Shown piece by piece: positions 1 through 7,952 of a stretch of DNA of 64,000 nt (positions within the stretch are counted from its first letter, which is position 1; every line of letters starts with the position of its first letter). Made by a program: the position numbers and the translations under genes. The notes beneath the pieces were generated by a model. It saw only the letters and a program-made list of their open reading frames with translations. It searched no databases and was not told the DNA's origin. Source of the stretch: Bradyrhizobium sp. B097 (GTDB lineage: Bacteria > Pseudomonadota > Alphaproteobacteria > Rhizobiales > Xanthobacteraceae); the NCBI RefSeq assembly GCF_038957035.1, contig NZ_CP152412.1, forward strand, positions 9,188,482-9,252,481, written 5' to 3'.

Positions 1-1586
1 CGGACAAGGATCCGGCGCGCTGGCGCCGTCCATTGATCAAATGGCTGGAGGGAATCGAGACCGGGTGGTCGATCCCGATTCTGCTCGTCCTCTTTGTCGC
101 GATCTGGACCACGTATCTCGTCATCGCCTATCTCGGCGCCGGCCTGCATCCGGACGTGCTCGAGACCTGGACGCTCGGCCGGCACCTCTCATGGGGATAC
201 CCCAAGCATCCGCCGTTGATGGGCTGGATCACGCGGGGATGGACGGCGATCTTCCCCGTGACCGACTGGTCGCTGCAGCTGATGGCAATGGTCAACGCGG
301 CTGTGGCGCTGTGGGCGGTCGACCTGATCGCCCGCCGCTTTGTCCGTGGCGAGAAGCGGGCGATCGTGCTGCTGCTGTTGATGCTGCTGCCGGTCTATCA
401 ATTCCACGCTCAGCGCTTCAATGCGAACACGGTGCTGCTGGCAGTCTGGCCGCTGGCGACCTACTGCTTCCTGCGTGCGTTCGAGGCGCCCAGGCAGCTC
501 GGCTGGGCGGTCGCGGCAGGCGCGGCCTGCGCACTCGCGATGCTCGGCAAATATTATTCGATCTTCCTGGTCGCGAGCTTCGTCTCCGCAGCCGTGCTGC
601 ATCCGGATCGCCGCCGCTATCTGCTGTCGGCCTCACCCTGGATCTCGGCGTTGGCCGGCATGCTGGTGCTTGGCCCGCATCTGCACTGGCTCGCCACCAC
701 AGGAGCAACGACGTTCGACTATGCGCTCGCGCATGCCGGCGCCGACCATGTCGCCGCGCTATGGGAAGTCACCTACTTCATCACGGGCCTGATCGCGGCG
801 CTCGCGATCGCGGCGGTGACCTGGGTGTTCATTGCCGGCCCGCGGCTGGCGCGGCTGCCTGCCGATTTCCGCGCGATGAACCCAGGGCTCCGTTTGCTGC
901 TGCTGGTCGCAATCGGGACCATCTTGTTTCCGGTGACCGTCTCGCTCGCGATCGGCACCGACCTGCCGTCGCTCTGGGCGGTACAGGGTCTCTTCCTGTT
1001 CGTGGTTCTGATCGTGTGCGCAACGAGCTACCCGATCGAGCGCTTCTACGCGGTCAACCTGACCGTCATGGTGGCCGGGATCGCCATTCTCGCGGTCACC
1101 GTCGGCGCTCCGATCCATGCCCTCTATCGCAACGCTTACGGCTATGAAGAAGGCCGCGACTTCTATCACGCCGCCGCGATCGAGCTCACGACGCGATGGC
1201 GCGACGCGGCCGGGACGCCGCTCGCCGCGGTCAGCGGCGACGACGCGCTCGCTTTCGCTGCCGCCTTCTACAGTCCGGACCATCCGCGCTATGCCCGGCC
1301 GTTCGCTTATCAGTACACCTGGGGATTGCCGCGCAAGACCACGCTCGATCGCGGCTGGGCCGCATTGTGCTTCGCCGACCAGACGGAGTGCCTGAGCTGG
1401 ATGGAGCGCACGACGTTGCGCGCGACCGACGTCTTTCGCTCCGAGTTTGATGCCCAGGCGACGCTGCTCGGCAGGCTCGGCCGGACACGGCGCGTCGTGA
1501 TGCTGATCGTGCCGCCCTATCGCGAAACACCCCCGGTGCGGCCCGATGTCGAGGATTTCAGCTCGAGCCGCCGCGTGCGCGACTGA
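1..1586 (+). CDS. Glycosyltransferase family 39 (ArnT/PMT-like) membrane protein, 5' end outside window
   Basis: Integral membrane protein resembling the PMT_2/ArnT glycosyltransferases, which move a sugar from a polyprenyl-phosphate donor to an extracytoplasmic acceptor. The frame is open to the left edge of the window, so the true start probably lies upstream; the first in-window start-like codon is a TTG at 33. The first transmembrane helix is followed by a periplasmic loop with an acidic residue and the motif PKHPPL, matching the DxE...HPPL first loop of the family. About ten further hydrophobic segments and a soluble C-terminal part follow. Its stop codon (1584-1586) directly abuts the stop of the convergent receptor gene. 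The sugar and acceptor cannot be told from sequence. Confidence 0.75.
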   Translation, partial: DKDPARWRRPLIKWLEGIETGWSIPILLVLFVAIWTTYLVIAYLGAGLHPDVLETWTLGRHLSWGYPKHPPLMGWITRGWTAIFPVTDWSLQLMAMVNAAVALWAVDLIARRFVRGEKRAIVLLLLMLLPVYQFHAQRFNANTVLLAVWPLATYCFLRAFEAPRQLGWAVAAGAACALAMLGKYYSIFLVASFVSAAVLHPDRRRYLLSASPWISALAGMLVLGPHLHWLATTGATTFDYALAHAGADHVAALWEVTYFITGLIAALAIAAVTWVFIAGPRLARLPADFRAMNPGLRLLLLVAIGTILFPVTVSLAIGTDLPSLWAVQGLFLFVVLIVCATSYPIERFYAVNLTVMVAGIAILAVTVGAPIHALYRNAYGYEEGRDFYHAAAIELTTRWRDAAGTPLAAVSGDDALAFAAAFYSPDHPRYARPFAYQYTWGLPRKTTLDRGWAALCFADQTECLSWMERTTLRATDVFRSEFDAQATLLGRLGRTRRVVMLIVPPYRETPPVRPDVEDFSSSRRVRD

Positions 1587-3788
1587 TCAGAAAGTCGCCG
1601 CCAGCGTCAGGCGCACGGCAAGCGGCTCTGCGGGATGCACATGACGGTCCGCGACGCCGTCGATCGGCTCACCCGGCAGCCGCGACAGATAGTCATATTC
1701 AATCTGGTTGGTCTGCGCGTTGAAGAGATTGAGGACGTCGAGCTGCAGCCGCATCCCGTTGTCGAATTTATAGCCGGCGCGGGCGTTGACGATGAACGAC
1801 GACAGCGAACGGACGCTGTCGTCCTCGATCAGCGGACGCGGGCCGAAATAGCGGGCGCGCAGGCTGCCGAACCAGCCGGTGTCGCGCCCGAAGGTGACGC
1901 CGCCGCTGGCAACCCAGGCCGGCGCGCCGGGAATGAAATTGCCGACCGGATCATAGTCAGTGAAGCGCGCGCGGGTATAGGCGAGGTCGAAATCGAGGCT
2001 CATCCACGGCAGCAGTTTGTACTGGTTGGTCCACTCGACGCCGATCCGCCGGCTCGGCCGGCTCGGCTCGGTGGTGCCAGCATCGCCGACGAACAGCAGT
2101 TCGGAATCGAAGTCGAGCACGAACACCGCAAGCGACGAGGTGAGACCGTCGATCGCCTTGGTGCGGATGCCGAGCTCGGCGCCCTTCGAGCGCACCAGGA
2201 GCGGCACGCGTTCGAGCGGCGTCACCCTGTCGTTGGGATCGACCGTGATGGTTGCGCCGCGGATATCGTTGGAATGCAGGCCGAAGCCGGCATTGCCGTA
2301 GAACTCGGTCTTGGACCAGGGACCGAGCACGATGCCCGCCTTCGGGCTCGTCATGGCGGCCTGCGCGTTGCCGGAATTCTGCGGCGTGTCGCTCAGCACG
2401 TGGCCGGCGAAATAGTCCTCGCGGATACCGACCGTGGTGCGCAGCCAATCGGTCCAGCGCGCGGTGCTATCGGCCCACAGTGCGACGCTGCCCTCCTGCA
2501 CCTGGTCGTTGCGCACCGTGGACAGGGTCTCGCGCTGCGCGGTCTTGAACAGGCCGACATTGATGTCGTCGTAGCGGGTCTGCACGCCGACCCGGGTCTG
2601 GGTGTCGACGCCGGCGATGCGGACATCGGCGGCGTGGCTGGCATCGAAGCCATAGACGGTGCGCTTGTCGATCTGGCTGAACTGGTCGCCGTTGACGGGG
2701 TCGTCGAGAAAATACGTGAAGTCGTTGTAGAGCTGCAATGACGAGCGGATCACATAGGCGTTGAGCTTGGTCTGCCCGTAGTCGCTGGACTGCGCCCAAT
2801 TGCCCGACAGGCTGAAGCGGCTGGAGGTGCCGCCGTCGGTCGGATCGAGCGAACCGTAACGGCCGATCAGGCCCTGATCGATGGCGCGCTGCGCGACCTG
2901 GTCGGTCGAATTCCAGCCGTTCGAATAGGCCATCGCAGTCAGCGAGAAGCCGTCGGTCGCGGTACCCTGGCTGTAGCGCAGTACGCCGTTGAGCTTGCGA
3001 ATGTCATCCGGCACGTCCCACGGGCCGTTGTATTTGTTGGCCTCGAAGGCTGCGAGCAGCGTGCCGTCACCGACCTTGGTCGAACCCGCGGCCATCGCGC
3101 GCTGGTAGCCGAAACTGCCGGCGGTGATCTCGACGATATTCTTCGAAAGCCGGTCGAGATAGTTGATGTCGACCGCGCCGGCGGACGCGAAGTCGCCCTT
3201 GTCGGCGTAGTAGGGGCCCTTGCGGACATCGATCGACTGGATCAGCTCCGGGATCAGGAAATTGATGTCGGCATAGCCCTGGCCGTGACCATGGGTCGGC
3301 ATGTTGACCGGCATGCCGTCAACGGTGATGGCAAGATCGGTGCCGTGGTCGAGATTGAAGCCGCGCAGAAAATATTGGTTGGCTTTGCCCTCGCCGGAAT
3401 GCTGGGTGACGATCAGGCCCGGCACCACCTCCAGGACTTCGCCGACGCGCGAGACCGGCCGTGCATTGACCTCGTCGCCGCTGATCTGCCGCTCGCTGGC
3501 GGCGGTCGGTTGCAGACTGGAAGACACCGTTGCGGAGCCGCCGCTGATTCCGCTGGTTGTAGAGGTGGACTGGTTCGGTTGCGGCGCGGCCGGCTTGCGG
3601 CCGCTGGGGGCGACATGGTGTGGACGCTGGGATGGTTTGGCCCGCCTGGGCTGCGCTCGATCTGGCGAGGTCACCGTCACCTGCGGCAGTTGCCCGGGCG
3701 CGGCGGAAAGCGTCTGCGCTTCGGCGACCGGCGCGAATGCTGCAATGGATACGGCGGCGGGAAATATCCGCCATACAGTACGACGCAA
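1587..3788 (-). CDS. TonB-dependent receptor, probable nickel uptake
   Basis: Outer-membrane TonB-dependent receptor of 733 residues. It has a signal peptide (about 1-24, ending VAEA), a Pro/Gln/Ser-rich linker to about residue 90, a plug domain (about 95-205) with the typical LRGFN segment, and a beta-barrel ending in the terminal phenylalanine usual for outer-membrane proteins. The plug carries a His/Met-rich stretch, MPVNMPTHGHG, plausible for handling metal. The gene is divergent from nikR, and a canonical NikR operator lies 89 bp upstream of its ATG, so NikR-controlled uptake of nickel or a nickel chelate is inferred. The substrate is unproven: the protein alone could equally be a siderophore or cobalamin receptor. 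Confidence 0.85.
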   Translation of the reverse strand: MRRTVWRIFPAAVSIAAFAPVAEAQTLSAAPGQLPQVTVTSPDRAQPRRAKPSQRPHHVAPSGRKPAAPQPNQSTSTTSGISGGSATVSSSLQPTAASERQISGDEVNARPVSRVGEVLEVVPGLIVTQHSGEGKANQYFLRGFNLDHGTDLAITVDGMPVNMPTHGHGQGYADINFLIPELIQSIDVRKGPYYADKGDFASAGAVDINYLDRLSKNIVEITAGSFGYQRAMAAGSTKVGDGTLLAAFEANKYNGPWDVPDDIRKLNGVLRYSQGTATDGFSLTAMAYSNGWNSTDQVAQRAIDQGLIGRYGSLDPTDGGTSSRFSLSGNWAQSSDYGQTKLNAYVIRSSLQLYNDFTYFLDDPVNGDQFSQIDKRTVYGFDASHAADVRIAGVDTQTRVGVQTRYDDINVGLFKTAQRETLSTVRNDQVQEGSVALWADSTARWTDWLRTTVGIREDYFAGHVLSDTPQNSGNAQAAMTSPKAGIVLGPWSKTEFYGNAGFGLHSNDIRGATITVDPNDRVTPLERVPLLVRSKGAELGIRTKAIDGLTSSLAVFVLDFDSELLFVGDAGTTEPSRPSRRIGVEWTNQYKLLPWMSLDFDLAYTRARFTDYDPVGNFIPGAPAWVASGGVTFGRDTGWFGSLRARYFGPRPLIEDDSVRSLSSFIVNARAGYKFDNGMRLQLDVLNLFNAQTNQIEYDYLSRLPGEPIDGVADRHVHPAEPLAVRLTLAATF

Positions 3789-3876
3789 CGCCCATGCCCC
3801 CGCATGATCCTGTTACAGTCACGCGACGACCGCACCAGCTTAAACCAATCCCGGCATAGCGACGCTAGCAAGCACG

Positions 3877-3904
3877 GTATGACGTTTCAAGAATAATGTC
3901 ATAC
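3877..3904. promoter_or_regulatory. NikR operator (GTATGA-N16-TCATAC)
   Basis: The 28-bp inverted repeat reads GTATGA, 16 bases, TCATAC, with both half-sites perfect; the arms extend one base further inward (GTATGAC/GTCATAC). This is exactly the consensus recognised by E. coli NikR at the nik promoter. It lies between the divergent receptor and nikR genes, 31 bp before nikR, so it could repress both the receptor and nikR itself when nickel is plentiful. Confidence 0.9.
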
Positions 3905-3935
3905 CGCCGCGCCGACCAGCCAACACGGATAGTCC

Positions 3936-4373
3936 ATGCAACGCATCACCATCACCATCGAGGATGATCTGCTCGCGGAGATCGACGCCGCCGCCGAGGC
4001 GCGCGGCTATCAGAACCGCTCCGAGATCATCCGCGACCTCGCGCGCGCCGGCCTGCAGCAAAGCACGGAGGACGCGCCGTCAGGGCAATGCGTCGCGGCG
4101 CTGGTCTATGTCTACGATCACGCCGCGCGCGACCTGTCGAAGCGGCTGGTGCAGAATTTCCACGGCCATCACGACCTGTCGCTGGCGACGCTGCATGTCC
4201 ATCTCGACGACGACAGCTGCATGGAGGTGACGGCGCTGAAGGGCGCCAGCGGCGAGGTCCGCCATCTTGCCGACCACATCATCGCCGAGCGCGGCGTGCG
4301 TTACGGCCGCGTCGTGATGATCCCGACGGCGGCGGACAAGAAGCCGCGCAAGCGGGGGCATCGGCATGACTGA
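3936..4373 (+). CDS. nikR: Nickel-responsive transcriptional regulator NikR
   Basis: Homotetrameric nickel-dependent repressor of 145 residues. The N-terminal ribbon-helix-helix DNA-binding domain (about 1-45) is followed by the ACT-like nickel-binding domain. The high-affinity nickel ligands known for E. coli NikR appear at identical numbers: His76, His87, His89 and Cys95, within the segments NFHGHHD, TLHVHL and DDSC. A His/Lys/Arg-rich tail (RKRGHRHD) could add metal affinity. The operator 31 bp upstream suggests autoregulation. The gene is followed by a repeat element and no nik ABC transporter is in the window, so the adjacent TonB receptor is the only visible local target. Confidence 0.96.
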   Translation: MQRITITIEDDLLAEIDAAAEARGYQNRSEIIRDLARAGLQQSTEDAPSGQCVAALVYVYDHAARDLSKRLVQNFHGHHDLSLATLHVHLDDDSCMEVTALKGASGEVRHLADHIIAERGVRYGRVVMIPTAADKKPRKRGHRHD

Positions 4374-4383
4374 GGATGCTTAC

Positions 4384-4519
4384 CTCGCCCCGCTTGCGGG
4401 GAGAGGTCGGATTGCATCGCTAGATGCAATCCGGGTGAGGGGGTACAGGTCTATCCAGTGAGATTGCCCGCGGAGAGGCCCCCTCACCCCAGCCCTCTCC
4501 CCGCAAGAGCGGGGCGAGG
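4384..4519. repeat. Palindromic intergenic repeat, family D copy 1
   Basis: Two inverted GC-rich arms (CTCGCCCCGCTTGCGGGGAG... and ...CTCCCCGCAAGAGCGGGGCGAG) enclose an inner hairpin (GATTGCATC/GATGCAATC) and a GGTGAGGGG/CCCCTCACC pair. A relative with the same plan is at 34368-34469. It sits between convergent nikR and the lyase gene and could form a bidirectional terminator. Confidence 0.8.
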
Positions 4520-4529
4520 GAGAAGAAAG

Positions 4530-5477
4530 CTAAGCCGCCTTCGCCTTGGCGCCGCCGGGCAGGCCGGCGCGGGCGAGGCCGCCATAGAGCTGCTCGTTCG
4601 GCATCTCGGCTTTCAGGATCGCGCGTACCTCGATGAGGCGATCGAGATCGATGCCGGTCGGAAATCCCTTGCTCTCGCAGAGGAAGACGAGATCCTCGAA
4701 CACGACATTGCCGGTGGCGCCCGGCGCGAACGGGCAGCCGCCGAGGCCGCCGAGCGAGCCGTCGAGCACGCGTGCACCTTCATCGAGCGCCGCGGAGGCA
4801 TTCGCGATGCCCATGCCGCGGGTGTCGTGCAGATGGACGCAGACCGGCTTGGAACCTGCGATCTTGACCGCGCCGCGCGTCAGCTCGCCGACCTGCTTCG
4901 GCCCGGCATAGCCGACCGTATCGGCAATCGCGACCATGTCGACGCCGACCTCGTAGAGCTTCTCGGTGAGGCGCAGCACCTCCTTCGGATCGACCGCACC
5001 GACGATCGAGCAGCCCAGCCCCATCGAGATCGCGGCATTGACCAGCGGCTTGTGCGCGCTGGCGTCGCGCAGCTCGCAGAGACGCTTGATGTTCGCAATC
5101 GCGGACTCGCGCGAGCGGTTGGCATTGGCCTGGCTGTGCTCCTCGGTCGCCGACACCACCGAGGCGATCTCGGCGACGCCGGAGGCCAGCGCTTCGTTGA
5201 CGCCGCGCTCGTTCAGCGCCAGTGCGACGCCATGCGCGCCGGGCAGCGCGGCGATGGTCGCGATGACATCGCGGACATCGACGAATTGCGGAAAGGTCCT
5301 GGCCGGCAGGAACGAGCCGACCTCGAAATGCCGGACGCCGGCGGCATATTCGTCGCGCACCCAGCGCTGCTTCGCCGCGGTCGACGGGAATGTCTTCACG
5401 AGCTGCAGGCCGTCGCGCAGACCGACCTCGCGCAAGCTTACCTTGTCGTTGGGATAGATATCATGGACGCGGGTCAT
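4530..5477 (-). CDS. Hydroxymethylglutaryl-CoA lyase family protein
   Basis: TIM-barrel lyase of 315 residues in the HMG-CoA lyase/citramalyl-CoA lyase group, cleaving a 3-hydroxyacyl-CoA to acetyl-CoA and a keto acid. Family marks include the N-terminal REVGLRDGLQ with the metal-binding Asp (D22), the SATEEHSQAN segment, the VHLHDTRGMG metal-binding histidines (about 215 and 217) and the signature GGLGGCPFAPGATGN with the catalytic-loop Cys (about C248). The ATG at 5477 is chosen over a further upstream start because the homology begins here and GAGG precedes it. It starts 7 bp after the CoA-transferase stop, so the two are co-transcribed; the transferase would supply the CoA ester. The natural substrate could be HMG, citramalate or a methylated analogue. 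Confidence 0.88.
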   Translation of the reverse strand: MTRVHDIYPNDKVSLREVGLRDGLQLVKTFPSTAAKQRWVRDEYAAGVRHFEVGSFLPARTFPQFVDVRDVIATIAALPGAHGVALALNERGVNEALASGVAEIASVVSATEEHSQANANRSRESAIANIKRLCELRDASAHKPLVNAAISMGLGCSIVGAVDPKEVLRLTEKLYEVGVDMVAIADTVGYAGPKQVGELTRGAVKIAGSKPVCVHLHDTRGMGIANASAALDEGARVLDGSLGGLGGCPFAPGATGNVVFEDLVFLCESKGFPTGIDLDRLIEVRAILKAEMPNEQLYGGLARAGLPGGAKAKAA

Positions 5478-5484
5478 GTCAGCC

Positions 5485-6654
5485 TCACGCAGCGTTTCCG
5501 GTTGATGTAATCTTCTGTTGTGCGAGTTCGGCGCGGACCGCATCGGTATCGGCGCCAAGCACCGGCACTTTCAGGCCCTCGCCGATATGGTGGCCGTTCC
5601 ATTCGACCGGCAGCGCGGGAACGCGGAACGGCTTGCCGTCGGCGTTGACATTATTGACGAGCCCGCCGGGCCGCAGCACATGCGGGTCCTGCAGCAGATC
5701 CTCCGGCCGGTTGATCGGCGAGAAGCAGATGTTGAGCGCGTCGAGCCTGGCCGAGAGGTCGGCGACGTTCCAGCCCTTGATCACCTCGGCGACGTGCGGA
5801 ATGATCCGGTCGCGCGCCATGATGCGGTCCGTGGTGGAGCGCAGCGTCGGATCGTCGGCGAATTCCGTCAGGCCAAACTCGCGGCAAAAACTCTGCCAAT
5901 GGCCTTCGGTGACGACCCCGATGAAGATGCGGTCGCCGCCGGCGGCATCGAAGATGTCGTAGATCGGCCAGGCATGCTCGCGCTCCGGCATCGAGCGCGG
6001 CTTGCGCCCGGTCATCTCGTACTCGACCATGTGCTGGGCAACCAGGAACAGGCAATTCTCGAACAGGCCGATGCGGATATCGGCGCCATTCCTGTTGCCG
6101 CCGCGCTTCTGATAGAGCGCAGCTAGGATCGAGATCACGCCGAACATGCCGCCCATGATGTCGTTGGCGGAAGAGCCGACGCGCTGCGGCTTGTCGCGCG
6201 TGCCGGTCATCGCCGCGAGCCCCGACATCATCTGCACGACCTCGTCGAGCGCCGGGCGATGATCGTAGGGCCCGGAGAGAAAGCCCTTGTGGCCGGCGAT
6301 GATCAGGTGCGGATATTTCGCGCGCAGTTCGTCGGCGCCAAGACCCTGCTTGTCGAGCTGGCCATCACGAAAATTCTCCAGGAACACGTCGGCGCCGGCG
6401 AGCAACCGGTGCATGGTGTCGCGGTCCTCGGGCTTGGCGAAATCGAGCACGACGCTGCGCTTGCCGCGGTTGAACAGCGGGAAGAACGACACGCCCATGC
6501 CGCCGAGCGAGCGGGTCTTGTCGCCGGCGGGAGGTTCGACCTTGATCACCTCGGCGCCGAGTTGCGCCAGGATCATCCCGCAGGTCGGCCCCATCACCAT
6601 GTGGGTCATCTCGACGACCCTCACGCCTTCCAGCGGCAGCCCGCTCCCGGTCAT
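5485..6654 (-). CDS. CaiB/BaiF family (class III) CoA-transferase
   Basis: Class III CoA-transferase of 389 residues, forming interlocked dimers and transferring CoA between acids through an aspartyl anhydride. The N-terminus (LEGVRVVEMTHMVMGP...QLGAEVIKVE) is characteristic, and the catalytic Asp is about residue 137 in PALDEVVQMMSGL. The ATG at 6654 fits the family N-terminus; longer starts add unrelated residues. It is the first gene of a two-gene unit with the HMG-CoA-lyase-like gene and divergent from a LysR regulator 121 bp away. The pair suggests activation and cleavage of a branched dicarboxylic acid such as 3-hydroxy-3-methylglutarate or citramalate; which acid is inference. Confidence 0.88.
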   Translation of the reverse strand: MTGSGLPLEGVRVVEMTHMVMGPTCGMILAQLGAEVIKVEPPAGDKTRSLGGMGVSFFPLFNRGKRSVVLDFAKPEDRDTMHRLLAGADVFLENFRDGQLDKQGLGADELRAKYPHLIIAGHKGFLSGPYDHRPALDEVVQMMSGLAAMTGTRDKPQRVGSSANDIMGGMFGVISILAALYQKRGGNRNGADIRIGLFENCLFLVAQHMVEYEMTGRKPRSMPEREHAWPIYDIFDAAGGDRIFIGVVTEGHWQSFCREFGLTEFADDPTLRSTTDRIMARDRIIPHVAEVIKGWNVADLSARLDALNICFSPINRPEDLLQDPHVLRPGGLVNNVNADGKPFRVPALPVEWNGHHIGEGLKVPVLGADTDAVRAELAQQKITSTGNAA

Positions 6655-6737
6655 CGGTTTCTCCGTGCTCGTTGCGCTCGTTTTGACTGATCGGCGCAGG
6701 TTAGGCTTCCGCACGCTATCTGAAAAATATAATCTGT

Positions 6738-6752
6738 CGAATAGTGCATTCG
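6738..6752. promoter_or_regulatory. Inverted repeat in the LysR/CoA-transferase divergent promoter
   Basis: CGAAT-N5-ATTCG, a perfect short dyad in the 121-bp region between the divergent CoA-transferase and LysR genes, 23 bp before the LysR start. LysR regulators usually bind such dyads in divergent promoters, so this is a candidate autoregulatory site. Confidence 0.4.
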
Positions 6753-6775
6753 TCGTTCTAGAACGCAGAACCCCC

Positions 6776-7699
6776 ATGGATTCGCGCCAGCTTCGCTATT
6801 TCATCGCGGTTTACGAGCAACGCAACCTGTCGCGGGCAGCGGATCAGGCCAATGTCGCGCAATCCGCGCTCAGCCACCACATCGCCAATCTCGAGGCGGA
6901 ATTCGCCACGCCGCTGTTCGAGCGCAAGCCGCGCGGCATGGAACCGACCGCAGCGGGCGAGCGGCTCTACGAGCATGCCCGCATCATTCTGCGCGCGATG
7001 GCAGCGGCCGAGCGCGAGATCAAGGAAGGCGGCAGCGCGATTGCCGGCGAGATCTCGATCGGCATGGCCAATTCCGGCATGAAGGCGATCGGCGTGCCGC
7101 TGATGCGGACCGTGCTGGCGAAATATCCGAACCTGAAGCTGTCGCTGACCGAGAGTCTCTCCGGTGCGACGCTGCTGCATTTGATGAGCTCGGACGTCGA
7201 CCTCGCGCTGGTCTACAATCCGCCGTCGGAAAAGGATTTGATCGCCGAGCCGGTGCTGGAGGAGCAGATGTTCTGCGTCGGCACCGAGAAGCTGATCGGC
7301 AAGAAGGGACCGATCACGTTCGAGCAGGTGGCCCAGCTGCCGCTGATCCTGCTGCGGCACGGGCTGTCCGCCCGCGCTTTGCTGGACGACCCCGTGCCGC
7401 TGAAGCGGCTGGAGGCCAACGCCATCCTGCACCTCAATTCGACCAGCGGCATGATCGGTGCCTTGACCGCGGGCCTCGGCTGCACGATCGCGACGACGCA
7501 TTTCGTCAGCGAGGCGTTGAAAGCCCGATTGCTGGTTGCGCGCGAGGTGATCGAACCCAGGCTGAGCCGCACGCTCTATCTCTGTCGCTTGCGCAACCGG
7601 CCGATGACCTATGTGATGGAGGAGATGTGCCGGCTGATCCGCTCCCTGATCGCCGAACAGGTCGGGCGCGGCGCGTGGGAGGCGACGCTGCTGATCTGA
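6776..7699 (+). CDS. LysR family transcriptional regulator
   Basis: Regulator of 307 residues. The winged helix-turn-helix occupies about residues 1-60 (RQLRYFIAVYEQRNLSRAAD, then NVAQSALSHHIANLE), followed by a linker helix and a periplasmic-binding-protein-like effector domain (about 90-295). The frame is open upstream through the divergent gene, but homology and the ATG directly ahead of DSRQLRYF fix the start. Transcription is divergent from the CoA-transferase/lyase pair, which it most likely controls in response to a pathway acid. A perfect 44-bp palindrome follows the stop and may end transcription. Effector unknown. Confidence 0.92.
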   Translation: MDSRQLRYFIAVYEQRNLSRAADQANVAQSALSHHIANLEAEFATPLFERKPRGMEPTAAGERLYEHARIILRAMAAAEREIKEGGSAIAGEISIGMANSGMKAIGVPLMRTVLAKYPNLKLSLTESLSGATLLHLMSSDVDLALVYNPPSEKDLIAEPVLEEQMFCVGTEKLIGKKGPITFEQVAQLPLILLRHGLSARALLDDPVPLKRLEANAILHLNSTSGMIGALTAGLGCTIATTHFVSEALKARLLVAREVIEPRLSRTLYLCRLRNRPMTYVMEEMCRLIRSLIAEQVGRGAWEATLLI

Positions 7700-7733
7700 A
7701 TGCACGACTCAGTGGTTGCATAACAGGTTCAGC

Positions 7734-7777
7734 GTCGTCCCTGCCTAGTGCGCAATTGCGCACTAGGCAGGGACGAC
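7734..7777. terminator. Perfect 44-bp palindrome, probable terminator or repeat remnant
   Basis: Every base pairs: 22-bp arms meet at GCGCAATTGCGC, with outer arms GTCGTCCCTGC/GCAGGGACGAC. It starts 34 bp after the LysR stop. The outer 11 bases equal the ends of the family C repeats at 45688 and 53903, so it may be a miniature of that family. No T-run follows, so intrinsic termination is plausible but not certain. Confidence 0.6.
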
Positions 7778-7834
7778 AGTTGAACAAGTCGTTTGACAGG
7801 TGAATCAAAGCAACCCTTCCCCCTGAGTTCGAAA

Positions 7835-7857
7835 ATATCGAACGATTCCTTCGATAT
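7835..7857. promoter_or_regulatory. Candidate operator ATATCGAA-N7-TTCGATAT
   Basis: Perfect 8-bp inverted repeat with a 7-bp spacer, 95 bp before the MFS transporter start and apart from any gene. It has the size of an operator for a dimeric repressor such as a GntR- or MarR-type protein. The regulator is unknown. Confidence 0.45.
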
Positions 7858-7952
7858 GTTCGTCTGGATTTCTGGCACCCGGCTGCCAAACATGCCTCGC
7901 CGGCACGCCTTCGCAAGAAAGGCGGCCGCTGGAGCATTCGGGGAGGACCATC

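Noticed and set aside
1635..2741. A 368-codon open frame antisense to the TonB receptor
   Set aside because: The receptor on the other strand has clear signal peptide, plug and barrel features; this frame is compositionally typical of an antisense shadow.
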